From assembly GCA_002383415.1 (NCBI GenBank), contig DFYU01000034.1:17499-58164 (forward strand): a stretch of DNA of 40,666 nt. Reading direction: 5' to 3'. The notes beneath the pieces were generated by a model. That model made no database searches, was not told where the DNA came from, and saw only the letters and a list, made by a program, of their open reading frames with translations. The DNA comes from Geobacter sp. UBA4074 (GTDB lineage: Bacteria; Desulfobacterota; Desulfuromonadia; Geobacterales; Pseudopelobacteraceae). Numbering within the stretch: position 1 is the stretch's first letter; each line of letters opens with the position of its first letter. Of the stretch, positions 9,401 through 16,885 are shown piece after piece. The position numbers and the translations under genes are program-made.

Positions 9401-9758
9401 TGACTCGTGCCTGCAGTCCGTCAACCACGATCGAGCGCAGAGCGACCTGCCGTTTGATGAGCGGCAGCAGCCCCAGGCGGAAGGTCACTTTTTGGGCGCT
9501 TAAAAATTCGTCGTTACTGTCCCGTTCCCGCAGATGCAGCTCGTTGATCACAAATTGCGGGCCAAGACGCCAGACAAAGCGGATGCTGCCCAGGCTTATC
9601 TTGCGTTTGAGTGAGTCCTCCAGCAGGTCTACAATCTGCTGCTGATAGGTGCTGATATCAACCAGGCGGGGGAGCAGGGGGCCGATCACCAGGAAGATGA
9701 TGGTGCCGAAGATCAGCAACAGACCGGCCAGTTTGAGATACCACTGTTTAAAGGTCAT
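6474..9758 (-). CDS. Large AsmA-like (DUF3971/YhdP-type) envelope protein
   Basis: 1094 residues. One N-terminal membrane helix (about 9-30, L-A-G-L-L-L-I-F-G-T-I-I-F-L-V) anchors a very long, beta-rich periplasmic region of repeated short strands, the build of the AsmA/TamB/YhdP group. The C-terminal 150 residues carry a typical AsmA-like end: N-S-N-A-M-H-L-S-M-V-G-K-I-N, then I-S-R-I-P-V-V-G-W-I-L-T-G and T-Y-F-E-A-K-G. Members are thought to form grooves or bridges that carry phospholipids between the two membranes; that role here is inferred from the fold. Start ATG 9758 overlaps the TGA of the upstream CorC-like gene (ATGA), so translation is likely coupled. The ATP- or zinc-binding motifs of an enzyme are absent. 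Confidence 0.85.
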   Translation of the reverse strand: MTFKQWYLKLAGLLLIFGTIIFLVIGPLLPRLVDISTYQQQIVDLLEDSLKRKISLGSIRFVWRLGPQFVINELHLRERDSNDEFLSAQKVTFRLGLLPLIKRQVALRSIVVDGLQARVTRDATGALNIDDLLTSKTSAIDLQVRGIKLRQARILWQDQASPRGGVQRIQLTAIDLKLDHVNRGEKSSYKLSAKLGNGSIKSAGAIRIPAPGEPFNTNLLIKANLALSKIDYTSIWTYLGQHIPFGPPGGTLDLEAQLKGTPADFTAQGLLRLNNAKVVWPAVFHGPVAPKQAQLQFDLKRTPSSLNLSTIELDADGFSFRGSLKLTDLDTADPYLTAKGNSEPFDYQQVRSYIPFGIIDDGATDFIKNKIRAGRFKLLNGTLQGRFSTLARFDEGDNPGALFISGTAEQAVINYGAGIPSFNNISCELEMKGRDFNLYRGSGTFGGSPFTLQQGSITDYCTLGVPSTYPFQMDISNLKSAEVAWLAQLVGAEQLTFSGIAPLQLTGEGPVNAYRLAGTWQLDNAAYTFPDVVNKPAGMANSLSFSSVLDKDQVRITALSYILEPLHLSGLATFRHSGVVPYLNYELQSNSFLLSPQLPILTVWQQFQPKGTLQAHISASGDPRDLSAMSYNGTVRLGNVSLRPLKKHAPLTAINGMATLKGNSLETSSIAVRYGKTALQLRGRIAALKNPEAELFITSPELHPADFGLSLPSLPVIRSFSANLGFRKDLYTIRNLSGRLPKTPFSLAGTISPEPVPDLNLRMAISNLDIDELLPLLTPEQPTTATKSATRTEPAQPFTLRGQLSAEKGSYGDITFNKLRAQFTNQGGLLQLNDLQTGVLGGHLAAKGQLEQVSGQPHRWALQVALDRIESDRLLQTLGINREISGLMNIKGNLRAAGDSLDELKRTANGTLALTIERGQLRRFSTLAKVFSLLNVSQLFTFSLPDMVSEGMPFNQITTTVGVKDGVLSSQDFFINSNAMHLSMVGKINIVKEDLDLLIGVQPLQTVDKVISRIPVVGWILTGGDGSLITTYFEAKGSWADPQVTAIPVKTMASGTLDIFRRVFELPVRVFTDSGEVLLGNQKERPKAGGQQQP

Positions 9759-11080
9759 GATGACGCCTGGAGCGGGGCCTCTTCAGGAGCAGGTATGATG
9801 CGTACGCGCAGTACGGCGGTGCGGGTTACCTCTTCGCAGACCAGACGGTAACCGTGCCAGACCAGCGACTCGCCCTGTTCCGGCAGGTGGCCGAGTTCAT
9901 GCAGAATCAGACCGGCCAGCGTGTCGTAGGGCAGGTCGTCTTCCTGCTTGATCCCCAGCAGTTCCCGCAGGTCAAAATCCGGCAGCATACCGTCCACCAG
10001 CCAACTGCCGTCAGGCAGTTGCTGCAGTTTCGACGATTCACCGGTATCGTGCTCATCTTCAATCTCGCCCACCAGTTCTTCCAGCAGGTCTTCGGTGGTG
10101 ACCAGGCCGGCCAAGCCGCCATATTCGTCAACCACCAGCGCCATATGGTTGCGGGTACGCTGCATCTCTTTCAGCAGATCATTGACCTTCTTGCCTTCCG
10201 GAACAAAGACCGGTGGTCGCATGACTTCGTGCAGCGGTACCGCCACGCCGCGCACCAGCTTGCCCAGCAGGTCCTTGGCATGCACCACCCCGACGATCTC
10301 CTCAATGCTGTCACGGTAGACCGGGTAGCGTGAGTACTGCGACTCGAGGATAATCCGCAGGGTTTCCTCGCGGGGGGTCTCCAGTTCCAGGGCTACGATG
10401 CGGGTGCGGGGCACCATCACCTCGCGGACACAGGTGTGGGTAAATTCAAAGATGTTGCGGATGTACTCGTGCTCTGCCTCGCTGAAAACGCCGCTCTCGT
10501 GACCTTCGGCAACGATGTGCTGCACCTCTTCGCGGGTGATGAAGGCGTTCTGCTCGCCATTGGCGCCCAGCAGCCTTAAGACCGCCTTGCTGGAACTGGT
10601 CAGAACCGCAACCGCGGGGGAGGCTATGCCTGAAAACAGCCGCATCGGCTTGGCCAGCCGCAGGGCGATCTGGTCGGCGTACTGCAGGCCCAGCGCCTTG
10701 GGCACCAGTTCACCGACGATCAGTGAGCTGTAGGATACCAGGCCCACCACCACAAAGGCGGCCAGCGGTTCGGCTGCGCTGCTGATCAACGGCCAGGGCA
10801 GGGAGGCGAAAAAAGGCTGCAGGTGCTGGATGGCGACAATGCCGCCCACAGTGGAAGCCGCAGTGCCGGCCACGGTGACCCCGATCTGGATCACCGCCAG
10901 CAAGGGGTGGGGGTCCCGCTGGTAGCTGTCGATAATCTGTGCGCGCTGATCGCCGTCGGCCACCAGTTGCGCAATACGTCCCTTGCGGATCGAGATGATG
11001 GCAAACTCGGCCATGGAGAAGAAGCCGTTCAGGCCGATCAAGATGGCAATGACTATCAGTTCGACAGTAATGGTGTCCAT
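9755..11080 (-). CDS. CorC/HlyC-family membrane protein (DUF21-CBS-CBS-CorC domain)
   Basis: 441 residues in three parts. An N-terminal DUF21 (CNNM) membrane domain of about 4 helices runs to about residue 180 (I-L-I-G-L-N-G-F-F-S-M-A-E-F-A-I, with the usual E-L-V-P-K-A-L). A pair of CBS domains follows at about 200-330 (V-M-V-P-R-T-R-I, V-G-V-V-H-A-K-D-L-L). A CorC_HlyC domain closes the chain (L-P-D-G-S-W-L-V-D-G). Relatives are linked to Mg2+ or Co2+ efflux and metal tolerance, and older databases call them hemolysins; haemolytic activity is not implied. Start: ATG 11080 or an in-frame GTG at 11089; neither has a clear Shine-Dalgarno. The gene is first in a two-gene unit with the AsmA-like gene (4-base overlap). 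Confidence 0.88.
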   Translation of the reverse strand: MDTITVELIVIAILIGLNGFFSMAEFAIISIRKGRIAQLVADGDQRAQIIDSYQRDPHPLLAVIQIGVTVAGTAASTVGGIVAIQHLQPFFASLPWPLISSAAEPLAAFVVVGLVSYSSLIVGELVPKALGLQYADQIALRLAKPMRLFSGIASPAVAVLTSSSKAVLRLLGANGEQNAFITREEVQHIVAEGHESGVFSEAEHEYIRNIFEFTHTCVREVMVPRTRIVALELETPREETLRIILESQYSRYPVYRDSIEEIVGVVHAKDLLGKLVRGVAVPLHEVMRPPVFVPEGKKVNDLLKEMQRTRNHMALVVDEYGGLAGLVTTEDLLEELVGEIEDEHDTGESSKLQQLPDGSWLVDGMLPDFDLRELLGIKQEDDLPYDTLAGLILHELGHLPEQGESLVWHGYRLVCEEVTRTAVLRVRIIPAPEEAPLQASS

Positions 11081-11138
11081 AGGTTGCACATTTTCACATT
11101 CAGGTGGGGGGTTGTCAACCGTGCAGGCAGGTCATAAA

Positions 11139-11171
11139 TAAAAAAAACCCGCCACGCATGCGTGGCGGGTT
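11139..11171 (-). terminator. Rho-independent terminator of the rpsF-rplI operon
   Basis: A perfect 26-base palindrome (11146-11171, two 13-base arms, GC-rich, no spacer) is followed on the minus strand by a run of eight T. It lies 25 bases after the rplI stop. As a hairpin, the innermost bases (GCATGC) must form the loop. Confidence 0.92.
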
Positions 11172-11195
11172 GCAAAAAACACCGAGGTGCTGTTA

Positions 11196-11639
11196 TCAGG
11201 AGGCGGTAACCTGCACCTTCAGGTTGGCGGTTACTTCGGGATGAATCTTGACCGGTACGGTGTAGTCGCCCAGTTGCTTAATCGGCTCAGCCAGCACCAT
11301 CTTCTTGCGGTCAATCTCAAGGCCCTGCTCTTTCAGGAAGGCGGCGATCTCCATGGTGGTCACCGACCCGAACAGTTTGCCTTCTTCGCCGGCCTGGTGG
11401 GCCAAGGACACGTTGACCGCCTCCAGTTTGGCGGCCAGCAGTTTGGCAGCTTCCAGGGCCTTGTTCTTCTTGTAGGCCAGTTGACGCTTGGCGTGCTCCA
11501 GGGCCTTGGCGTTCTTCTCGGTGGCCTCAATGGCCAGCCCCTTGGGGAGCAGGTAGTTGCGGGCGTAGCCGGGTGCCACCTTGACGATGTCGCCGATCTG
11601 CCCCAGGGTGTCGATGTTTTCTTGAAGAATTACTTTCAT
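11196..11639 (-). CDS. rplI: 50S ribosomal protein L9 (bL9)
   Basis: 147 residues, normal length. The N-terminal domain M-K-V-I-L-Q-E-N-I-D-T-L-G-Q-I-G-D and the signature G-Y-A-R-N-Y-L-L-P-K-G-L-A are intact, followed by the long connecting helix rich in Lys and Ala (about 40-75) and the C-terminal domain with G-K-L-F-G-S-V-T. L9 binds 23S rRNA near the L1 stalk and helps hold the reading frame. AAGGAG precedes ATG 11639. It is the last gene of the rpsF-rpsR-membrane protein-rplI unit, followed by a strong terminator. Confidence 0.98.
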   Translation of the reverse strand: MKVILQENIDTLGQIGDIVKVAPGYARNYLLPKGLAIEATEKNAKALEHAKRQLAYKKNKALEAAKLLAAKLEAVNVSLAHQAGEEGKLFGSVTTMEIAAFLKEQGLEIDRKKMVLAEPIKQLGDYTVPVKIHPEVTANLKVQVTAS

Positions 11640-11669
11640 CTGGTGCTTCTCCTTTCAAGCCTGATGAGG

Positions 11670-12641
11670 TTACAGGTTTTCTTCCTGCTTGGTGCGCGGG
11701 GTGCGGAAATCACCCCATAAATCGAAAATGCCGATGAAGGCGACCACGGGCGCCAGATAGGGTTGCAGCAGCAGAACTGCGATCAGCATCACCTTCAGCA
11801 CACCGGCGTAGCTGGTGCGAGCGATCATGGTCAGCAGGACCGCCAGTCCCTGGCAAAAGTACAGTACTGCCAGCACAGCCACGACGTTCAGGGCCGGGGT
11901 CGTGATCAGGGGCGTGGTTGCCAGCATACTGAAGCCGGCCGCAATCAGCGGCCAGATCAGGAGATCCGGAACACTGAAGTTGCTAAACGGTTCCAGTTTG
12001 AGCGTCAGGCCGCGTTGTAGGGCCATGCGGCGCAGAAACAACAGGCTGATACTGGCAACCAGCAGCAGGTTCAGGGTGCCCAGGGCCGGCAGGATGCGCA
12101 GCAGTGTGGCCGCAATGTTCTGTAGCCCCTGCTTGATCGTCTCCAGGTCCTGGGGGCTCAACCCCTGTTGTTGCTCATACAGCTTGAGGGCCTGGCCCAT
12201 GCCGTTGGCGACCTCCTGCTGTGCTATGGTGAGCAGGTTCTGCCCTGCGGTGGCGGCCATGACAAACGCCACTAACGCCGAAGCGAGTGTGGCAGCCATG
12301 GTGGTCCAGAGCAGGGCGCGACTACCGGCCATGCCTCGTAGTGCCAGTTCCGGCAGCAGCAGTCCAATTAGGCCGCACTGTGCCAGAAACCAGAGTCCGG
12401 CCAGCGGGTTGAAGCCGATGCCCACCAGCAGCGCAGCGACGGCCATTGCCAGCAGGGCAGTCTTGCGCCCGCCTTCCAGGCGGGTGTAGCAGAGCGGAGC
12501 AGCTGCCAGAAAGCCGGCAACAAAACCGATAAACGGTACTGCCAGGCTGGCAGAAAACAGCATGGCGGAACCGGCAGCGCCGAGCAGCACCGTACGAAGG
12601 TGTTGCCCGGCGCTGGTCCGTAGCTGTTCAGTGGTACTCAA
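11670..12641 (-). CDS. Polytopic membrane protein, DUF2232/YybS-like
   Basis: 323 residues, about eight hydrophobic segments, few charged residues between them. It sits between rpsR and rplI, a place often held by a DUF2232 (YybS-like) membrane protein in this group of bacteria; assignment rests on position, length and topology, since no catalytic motif is visible. Some DUF2232 relatives resemble the S component of ECF-type transporters, but no substrate can be named. The best start is TTG 12641, 10 bases after the rpsR stop and without a Shine-Dalgarno, so it probably depends on translational coupling. An ATG at 12563 would remove 26 residues before the first membrane segment and is less likely. 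A 30-base gap with a ribosome site separates it from rplI. Confidence 0.75.
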   Translation of the reverse strand: MSTTEQLRTSAGQHLRTVLLGAAGSAMLFSASLAVPFIGFVAGFLAAAPLCYTRLEGGRKTALLAMAVAALLVGIGFNPLAGLWFLAQCGLIGLLLPELALRGMAGSRALLWTTMAATLASALVAFVMAATAGQNLLTIAQQEVANGMGQALKLYEQQQGLSPQDLETIKQGLQNIAATLLRILPALGTLNLLLVASISLLFLRRMALQRGLTLKLEPFSNFSVPDLLIWPLIAAGFSMLATTPLITTPALNVVAVLAVLYFCQGLAVLLTMIARTSYAGVLKVMLIAVLLLQPYLAPVVAFIGIFDLWGDFRTPRTKQEENL

Positions 12642-12650
12642 AATGGTTTG

Positions 12651-12986
12651 TTACGGCAGCGCGTGGCCGGCTGCCAGCGGCAGCAGGGCCAGGTTGCGTG
12701 CCCGCTTGATCGCTTCGGTGATCTCCCGCTGGTGCTTGGCGCAGTTGCCGGAGATGCGACGCGGTACGATCTTGCCCCGCTCGGTGATGTAGTAGCGCAG
12801 GGTGCGGGGGTCCTTGTAATCAATGGTCATTTCCTTCTCGGCGCAGAAGCGGCAGACCTTGCGGCGCTGAAACGGACGCTTCTTGCGAGGGCCGCCAGGT
12901 CCACGATCAGGACGGGGACCGCTGGGGCGGGGGCCGGAAGGACGGGTATTTTCGGGTGCTGCAGTGGTGGTCGTGGTTTCACTCAT
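12651..12986 (-). CDS. rpsR: 30S ribosomal protein S18 (bS18) with Pro/Arg/Gly N-terminal extension
   Basis: 111 residues against about 75 for a typical S18. The conserved core begins near residue 38 with K-R-P-F-Q-R-R-K-V-C-R-F-C and continues through Y-K-D-P-R-T-L-R-Y-Y-I-T-E-R-G-K-I-V-P-R-R and C-A-K-H-Q-R-E-I-T. The C-R-F-C pair and later Cys-Ala-Lys-His suggest a possible zinc site, as in some S18 proteins. The extension is a short-repeat run (R-P-S-G-P-R-P-S-G-P-R-P) after an acidic, Thr-rich start. Start choice: AGGAGG lies right against ATG 12995 but 9 bases before ATG 12986, so 12986 is preferred. Second gene of the operon, 21 bases after rpsF. Confidence 0.95.
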   Translation of the reverse strand: MSETTTTTAAPENTRPSGPRPSGPRPDRGPGGPRKKRPFQRRKVCRFCAEKEMTIDYKDPRTLRYYITERGKIVPRRISGNCAKHQREITEAIKRARNLALLPLAAGHALP

Positions 12987-13007
12987 TGGTGTCATCCTCC
13001 TGGAACG

Positions 13008-13367
13008 TTATTCCGCTGCCGTTTCGGCAGCTTCAGTCGTTTCGGCGGCCGGCTTGCGCTCGACCACTTTCTTCTCCGGCTCGTCGGTGATGTTGACGCT
13101 CAAATAGCGCAACACTTTTTCGTCGAGTCGCAGACGACGCTCCAGTTCTGCAACCAGGGCCGCTTCGCCGTCAAAGCGCAGGTAAAAATAACGCCCACGG
13201 GGGAACTTGCGGATCTGGTAGGCCAGCTTGCGGGACCCCCAGTCGTCCAGCCGGTGGAAATCACCCTTGTAGGATGCAACCACATCCTGAACCTTGTCGG
13301 TGATGGTCTTGACATCATCCTCACCAAGGTCCGGCTGGAGGATGAAGATGGTTTCGTACTTCCTCAT
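13008..13367 (-). CDS. rpsF: 30S ribosomal protein S6 (bS6)
   Basis: 119 residues. The core (M-R-K-Y-E-T-I-F-I-L-Q-P-D-L, then W-G-S-R-K-L-A-Y-Q-I-R-K and G-R-Y-F-Y-L-R-F-D) is typical; S6 pairs with S18 on the 30S platform. The last 22 residues are an Ala/Glu/Thr-rich acidic tail, common in S6 and often the site of glutamate addition in enterics; RimK-type modification here is not shown. GAGGAG sits 9 bases before ATG 13367, which fixes the start over an ATG six codons upstream. First gene of the operon. S6-S18 complexes are known in other bacteria to bind their own leader; the 80-base leader here is a candidate place for that. Confidence 0.97.
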   Translation of the reverse strand: MRKYETIFILQPDLGEDDVKTITDKVQDVVASYKGDFHRLDDWGSRKLAYQIRKFPRGRYFYLRFDGEAALVAELERRLRLDEKVLRYLSVNITDEPEKKVVERKPAAETTEAAETAAE

Positions 13368-13455
13368 GATGGTAATCCTCCTCACGGATTAGATAGCCCC
13401 GGTCTGACCGGAGCAAGGAGTTGGCGGCATCTGCTGCCGCTTTTGGCGAACGCAC

Positions 13456-13484
13456 TATATAGGTGATGTTTTCTGAAATTGCAA
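13456..13484 (-). promoter_or_regulatory. Candidate sigma70 promoter of the rpsF operon
   Basis: On the minus strand TTGCAA (13479-13484) and TATATA (13456-13461) are exactly 17 bases apart. A start near 13448 would give a leader of about 80 bases before rpsF. Confidence 0.6.
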
Positions 13485-13511
13485 TAAGATTTTCCGTTCT
13501 GGCAGAATTTG

Positions 13512-13540
13512 TTGACAGTCGTGGTATGAAGACCTACTAA
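13512..13540 (+). promoter_or_regulatory. Candidate sigma70 promoter for the lipoprotein gene
   Basis: A perfect -35 box TTGACA (13512-13517) lies 17 bases from TACTAA (13535-13540), which matches the -10 consensus at only 3 of 6 positions. It is about 50 bases before the lipoprotein start and back to back with the rpsF promoter. Confidence 0.5.
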
Positions 13541-13586
13541 CATGGACTCATACTACCGTAGCTGCGGAGAGAAGGGAGTTGGGACC

Positions 13587-14198
13587 ATGAAGGTGCTGAA
13601 AAAGGCTTCAACGCTGGTCTGTCTGGTGGTGATGGCTGGGGTGCTTGCGGCTTGTGCGCCAGCGGATCTGGTGCTGGTGCCGAATTATAGAGCAGTGGGG
13701 GAACATAAGGGGGCTGGCCAGTTGGTGCTGGGGGTGGCCACTGGCGGTCCGGGTGCGTCAGGCGGCGTGGAGCGCGAGCAGTTTATCTATGGTGAAGTAC
13801 GCACCACGGACGGTAAGATCAAGGGCAATGTGCTCGGCCCCGTGGCCCCGGCAGTGCTGGTTCGTGATGCTTTGCAACAGGAGCTGATCACGTCCGGTTA
13901 CAGCGTGCAATTCGATACTGCTGCTGCCAGACAGGCCGAGCGAGGAGTGGTGCTGACCATGAGCTCCCTGTCGCTGGATGAGGTGGCGTCACTGGTCAAG
14001 ATTGAGGTGGAATGCAAGCTGCAGCTGGTGGTGGAGCTCTGGCAGCAGGGTAAGCTGCTCAGCAGGCTGACCTATAGCAAGACCCTGTCGGATTTCGCAG
14101 TCAGGGACCGTGAGCAGCTCCACCAAAAGGTACTGCAGAAGACCCTGGCCACGGTGATGCAGGCCGCCACTGCCGACCTGACAGCCTACTTCAAATAG
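13587..14198 (+). CDS. Lipoprotein of unknown function (YajG-like build)
   Basis: 203 residues. A lipoprotein signal peptide (M-K-V-L-K-K, hydrophobic stretch, lipobox L-A-A-C with Cys about residue 23) predicts lipid attachment; the residue after Cys is Ala, so outer-membrane sorting is likely. The mature part has an L-V-R-D-A-L-Q-Q-E-L-I-T-S-G-Y helix, a strand-rich centre (V-V-L-T-M-S-S-L-S-L) and a C-terminal helix, reminiscent of YajG/DUF4410-type lipoproteins, but this is weak resemblance and not an assignment. ATG 13587 is chosen because it begins the signal peptide and follows a purine-rich ribosome site; an ATG at 13542 would bury the signal. It appears to be a single-gene unit with its own promoter. 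Confidence 0.82.
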   Translation: MKVLKKASTLVCLVVMAGVLAACAPADLVLVPNYRAVGEHKGAGQLVLGVATGGPGASGGVEREQFIYGEVRTTDGKIKGNVLGPVAPAVLVRDALQQELITSGYSVQFDTAAARQAERGVVLTMSSLSLDEVASLVKIEVECKLQLVVELWQQGKLLSRLTYSKTLSDFAVRDREQLHQKVLQKTLATVMQAATADLTAYFK

Positions 14199-14233
14199 CC
14201 AGACTGTTTGAAGTAGGGGTGTCGATGATGATC

Positions 14234-14263
14234 TTGTCAAGCAGTGCAGGTCTGTCGTACAGT
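14234..14263 (+). promoter_or_regulatory. Candidate sigma70 promoter for the aminotransferase gene
   Basis: TTGTCA (14234-14239) and TACAGT (14258-14263) with an 18-base spacer, in the 105-base gap before the aminotransferase. Predicted by eye. Confidence 0.45.
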
Positions 14264-14303
14264 GCCGTTCCCTGAATGTCTATATCGAGATGAGGAGTAG
14301 TGT

Positions 14304-15491
14304 ATGGCTATAGCCACCAAGATCGCCGGTCATATTTCCCGTTCGTCCTGGATCCGCAAGATGTTTGAAGAGGGCGCGAAGCTGCGGCAGCAGTATGGCG
14401 ACGACAACGTGTACGATTTCACGCTGGGCAATCCCGATGTGGAGCCGCCGGCTGCCTTTGGCGAGGCGCTGCGCCAGCTGGCCAATCATCCGCTGCCCGG
14501 GATGCACCGTTACATGAACAACGCCGGCTACCCTGAAACCCGCTCGGCCGTGGCGGCCAAGCTGTCGCGTGATGCCGGGCTAGCGGTAACCGCCGAGCAG
14601 GTGGTGATGACCTGCGGCGCCGGCGGCGCCCTGAACGTAGTGTTGAAGACCATCCTGAACCCCGGTGAAGAGGTCATCATCCTGGCCCCCTACTTTGTGG
14701 AGTACAAGTTCTATATCGATAACCACGGTGGGGTGCCGGTGGAGGTCTGGACCAACCGTGAAACCTTTCGGCTCGATCTGGCGGCGATTGAGGCCGCCAT
14801 TACCACCAAGACCCGTGCCATCATTATCAACACGCCCAATAACCCGACCGGCGTGATCTACCGTGCCGATGAGCTGGCAGCGTTGGGGGATCTGGTGAAG
14901 CGGGTGCAGCAACGCACCAGCCACCAGATCTATGTCATCTCTGATGAACCCTATGCCCGGCTGGCCTATGACGGGCAGCAGGTGCCCAACGTCTTTCCCT
15001 TGATAGAAAACAGTGTGATCGTTACCTCCCACAGTAAGGACTTGGCCCTGCCGGGAGAGCGGATCGGCTATCTGGCGGTCAACCCGCGCATGGCAACGGC
15101 TGACCAGTTTGTCGAGGGGGCGGTCTTCTGCAATCGAACCCTGGGATTTGTCAATGCGCCGGCCCTGATGCAACGGCTGGTGGCCGGTCTGCAGGACAGT
15201 TCGGTGGATACGGCTGCCTATCAGCAGAAGCGGGACCTGTTGTACGACAACCTGACTCGGCTCGGCTTCTCGATGGTCAAGCCGGACGGCGCCTTTTACC
15301 TGTTTCCGCAGTCACCGCTCAAGGATGATGTGGAGTTCGTCAAGCGTGCGCAGCAGCAGCGCATCCTGCTGGTGCCCGGCTCAGGATTCGGGGCGCCGGG
15401 GTACTTCCGGATCGCCTACTGTTTTGACCAAGGTATGATCGAGCGTAGTCTGCCGGCCTGGGAACAGTTAGCCAGGGAGACGATCCGCTGA
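14304..15491 (+). CDS. PLP-dependent aminotransferase, class I/II (fold type I)
   Basis: 395 residues, cytoplasmic, AspC-like family. PLP-site residues are visible: N180 in N-T-P-N-N-P-T-G, D214 in V-I-S-D-E-P-Y, the Schiff-base lysine K245 in S-H-S-K-D-L-A-L-P-G-E-R-I-G with R253, and the C-terminal substrate-side Arg in F-R-I-A-Y-C. The N-terminal G-M-H-R-Y-M-N-N-A-G-Y motif is the usual site of dimer contact. GAGGAG precedes ATG 14304. The amino donor and acceptor cannot be read from sequence; aspartate, alanine or aromatic amino acids are all possible. It has no obvious functional partner next to it and is followed by a hairpin facing the HPt gene on the other strand. Confidence 0.92.
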   Translation: MAIATKIAGHISRSSWIRKMFEEGAKLRQQYGDDNVYDFTLGNPDVEPPAAFGEALRQLANHPLPGMHRYMNNAGYPETRSAVAAKLSRDAGLAVTAEQVVMTCGAGGALNVVLKTILNPGEEVIILAPYFVEYKFYIDNHGGVPVEVWTNRETFRLDLAAIEAAITTKTRAIIINTPNNPTGVIYRADELAALGDLVKRVQQRTSHQIYVISDEPYARLAYDGQQVPNVFPLIENSVIVTSHSKDLALPGERIGYLAVNPRMATADQFVEGAVFCNRTLGFVNAPALMQRLVAGLQDSSVDTAAYQQKRDLLYDNLTRLGFSMVKPDGAFYLFPQSPLKDDVEFVKRAQQQRILLVPGSGFGAPGYFRIAYCFDQGMIERSLPAWEQLARETIR

Positions 15492-15523
15492 TGGTGTAAC
15501 AGGTGCTGTAGAGCTGAAGTCGG

Positions 15524-15559
15524 ATCGGGCCGTTCCATGTATGCAATGGACGGCCCGAT
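15524..15559. terminator. Hairpin between convergent aminotransferase and HPt genes
   Basis: Ten-base stem (15524-15533 with 15550-15559), one bulged T, then four more pairs around a 7-base loop. It lies 33 bases after the aminotransferase stop. No strong T-run follows on either strand, so termination is only probable. Confidence 0.55.
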
Positions 15560-15594
15560 TCAGTTGTGTGTGCAGTGCGTGGAGTGTGCTGAGG

Positions 15595-15993
15595 TTAGAA
15601 AGGGGCCGGCCAACGCTCGTCCTGCGGTTGTGCAAGAATACTGGCAATAGCCGCCAGGGTGGCACGTGTCAGGTGGGCCAGCTCTACACTCAGTCGGTCA
15701 ACTGCGACGGCATCGGCCTGGTCAGCGGCATCTTCAAGTTTTTCCGCGCCGTCTGCCAGTCGAAAGGCCCCTACTGAGCCGGCCGCTCCCTTTAAGGTGT
15801 GGGCTGCCATTGTAAGGTTGGCGTAGTTGCCGGAGGCGTGTGCATTCTGGATCGTTTGCAGGTTTTGCTGGGACTGGCTTTGAAAGGTCTGCAGAACGGT
15901 TCGCAGTGCTTCGCCCAGTCCTGTCGCCACGTAGTTTTTGTGGAGATAGGCCAGGTCCAGCATCCGGTTTGGGGCATAGTGGTGTAATTCCAT
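15595..15993 (-). CDS. Stand-alone HPt (histidine phosphotransfer) protein
   Basis: 132 residues, all helical in character. The HPt signature A-A-H-T-L-K-G-A-A-G-S-V-G-A is intact, with the phospho-accepting histidine at H65. Such proteins pass a phosphoryl group between the receiver of a hybrid kinase and a response regulator. There is no kinase or receiver domain attached and no kinase gene adjacent; the nearest two-component genes are at 24.4-28.2 kb. It lies 7 bases after the aguB stop on the same strand, so it probably shares the aguA-aguB transcript. The ATG at 15993 has no clear Shine-Dalgarno, in line with coupling. The partner is unknown. Confidence 0.9.
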   Translation of the reverse strand: MELHHYAPNRMLDLAYLHKNYVATGLGEALRTVLQTFQSQSQQNLQTIQNAHASGNYANLTMAAHTLKGAAGSVGAFRLADGAEKLEDAADQADAVAVDRLSVELAHLTRATLAAIASILAQPQDERWPAPF

Positions 15994-16000
15994 GTCGTCG

Positions 16001-16885
16001 TCAGTCCCGAAAACGTTTCGTCAGGTCCTGATAGGCGTCGATACGACGGTCCCGCAGGAAGGGCCAGATACGGCGCACCTGTTCCGTTCTGCTCAAATCC
16101 AGCTCCACCATCAGCAATTCTTCCTGGTCATTGGAGGCCTTGGCCAGCAGCTCGCCTTGGGGGCCAGCCACGAAGCTGTTGCCCCAGAAGCGGATGCCGC
16201 TGGCGGCCGGGTCGGGCGACGGCTCATGGCCAACCCGGTTGATGGACAGCACCGGCAGACCGTTGGCCACGGCATGGCCCCGCTGGATGGTTTCCCAGGC
16301 CGACCGTTGACGCTCTTGCTCTTCGGGGGTGTCGCTGGGGTCCCAGCCGATGGCGGTGGGGTAGATCAGCAGTTCGGCTCCGGCCAGGGCCATCAGGCGG
16401 GCCGCCTCGGGATACCATTGATCCCAGCAGACCAGCACCCCCAGCCTGCCAAGCGAGGTCTGGATCGGGGTAAAGCCCAGATCGCCGGGGGTGAAGTAGA
16501 ATTTTTCGTAAAAACCGGGATCGTCCGGGATATGCATCTTGCGATAGATGCCGGCAATACTGCCGTCGGTTTCAAAAACCACGGCGGTGTTGTGGTATAG
16601 GCCGGCAGCACGACGTTCGAACAGGGAGGCCACCAGCACGATCTCCAGCTCGCCGGCCAAGGCGCCCAGACGCTCACTGGTGGGGCCGGGGATCGGTTCG
16701 GCCCGGTCGAACTGGGTCGTCTCTTCGGTTTGACAGAAATAGGGGCCGCTGTGCAGCTCCTGCAGCAGCACCAGGCGGGCCCCCTTGGCAGCAGCCTGAC
16801 GGATCAGGTCACAGGTTTTCGTCAGTGTCGCATCATGATCGTTGGTGCAGGTCTGTTGAACCAGGGCGATGGTTAGTCTGTTCAT
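16001..16885 (-). CDS. aguB: N-carbamoylputrescine amidase
   Basis: 294 residues, nitrilase superfamily. It hydrolyses N-carbamoylputrescine to putrescine, CO2 and ammonia. The catalytic triad is present: E43 (L-L-Q-E-L-H-S-G-P-Y-F), K116 (Y-R-K-M-H-I-P-D-D) and C153 (V-C-W-D-Q-W-Y-P-E-A-A-R). The P-D-D-P-G-F-Y-E-K-F-Y-F-T-P-G-D stretch is characteristic of AguB within the superfamily. ATG 16885 overlaps the aguA stop in an ATGA, so the two are translated together. That pairing with agmatine deiminase settles the substrate over other nitrilases. Confidence 0.95.
   Translation of the reverse strand: MNRLTIALVQQTCTNDHDATLTKTCDLIRQAAAKGARLVLLQELHSGPYFCQTEETTQFDRAEPIPGPTSERLGALAGELEIVLVASLFERRAAGLYHNTAVVFETDGSIAGIYRKMHIPDDPGFYEKFYFTPGDLGFTPIQTSLGRLGVLVCWDQWYPEAARLMALAGAELLIYPTAIGWDPSDTPEEQERQRSAWETIQRGHAVANGLPVLSINRVGHEPSPDPAASGIRFWGNSFVAGPQGELLAKASNDQEELLMVELDLSRTEQVRRIWPFLRDRRIDAYQDLTKRFRD

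Noticed and set aside
9755..11080. Hemolysin
   Set aside because: The DUF21-CBS-CorC build is that of a metal-handling membrane family; the hemolysin name is historical.
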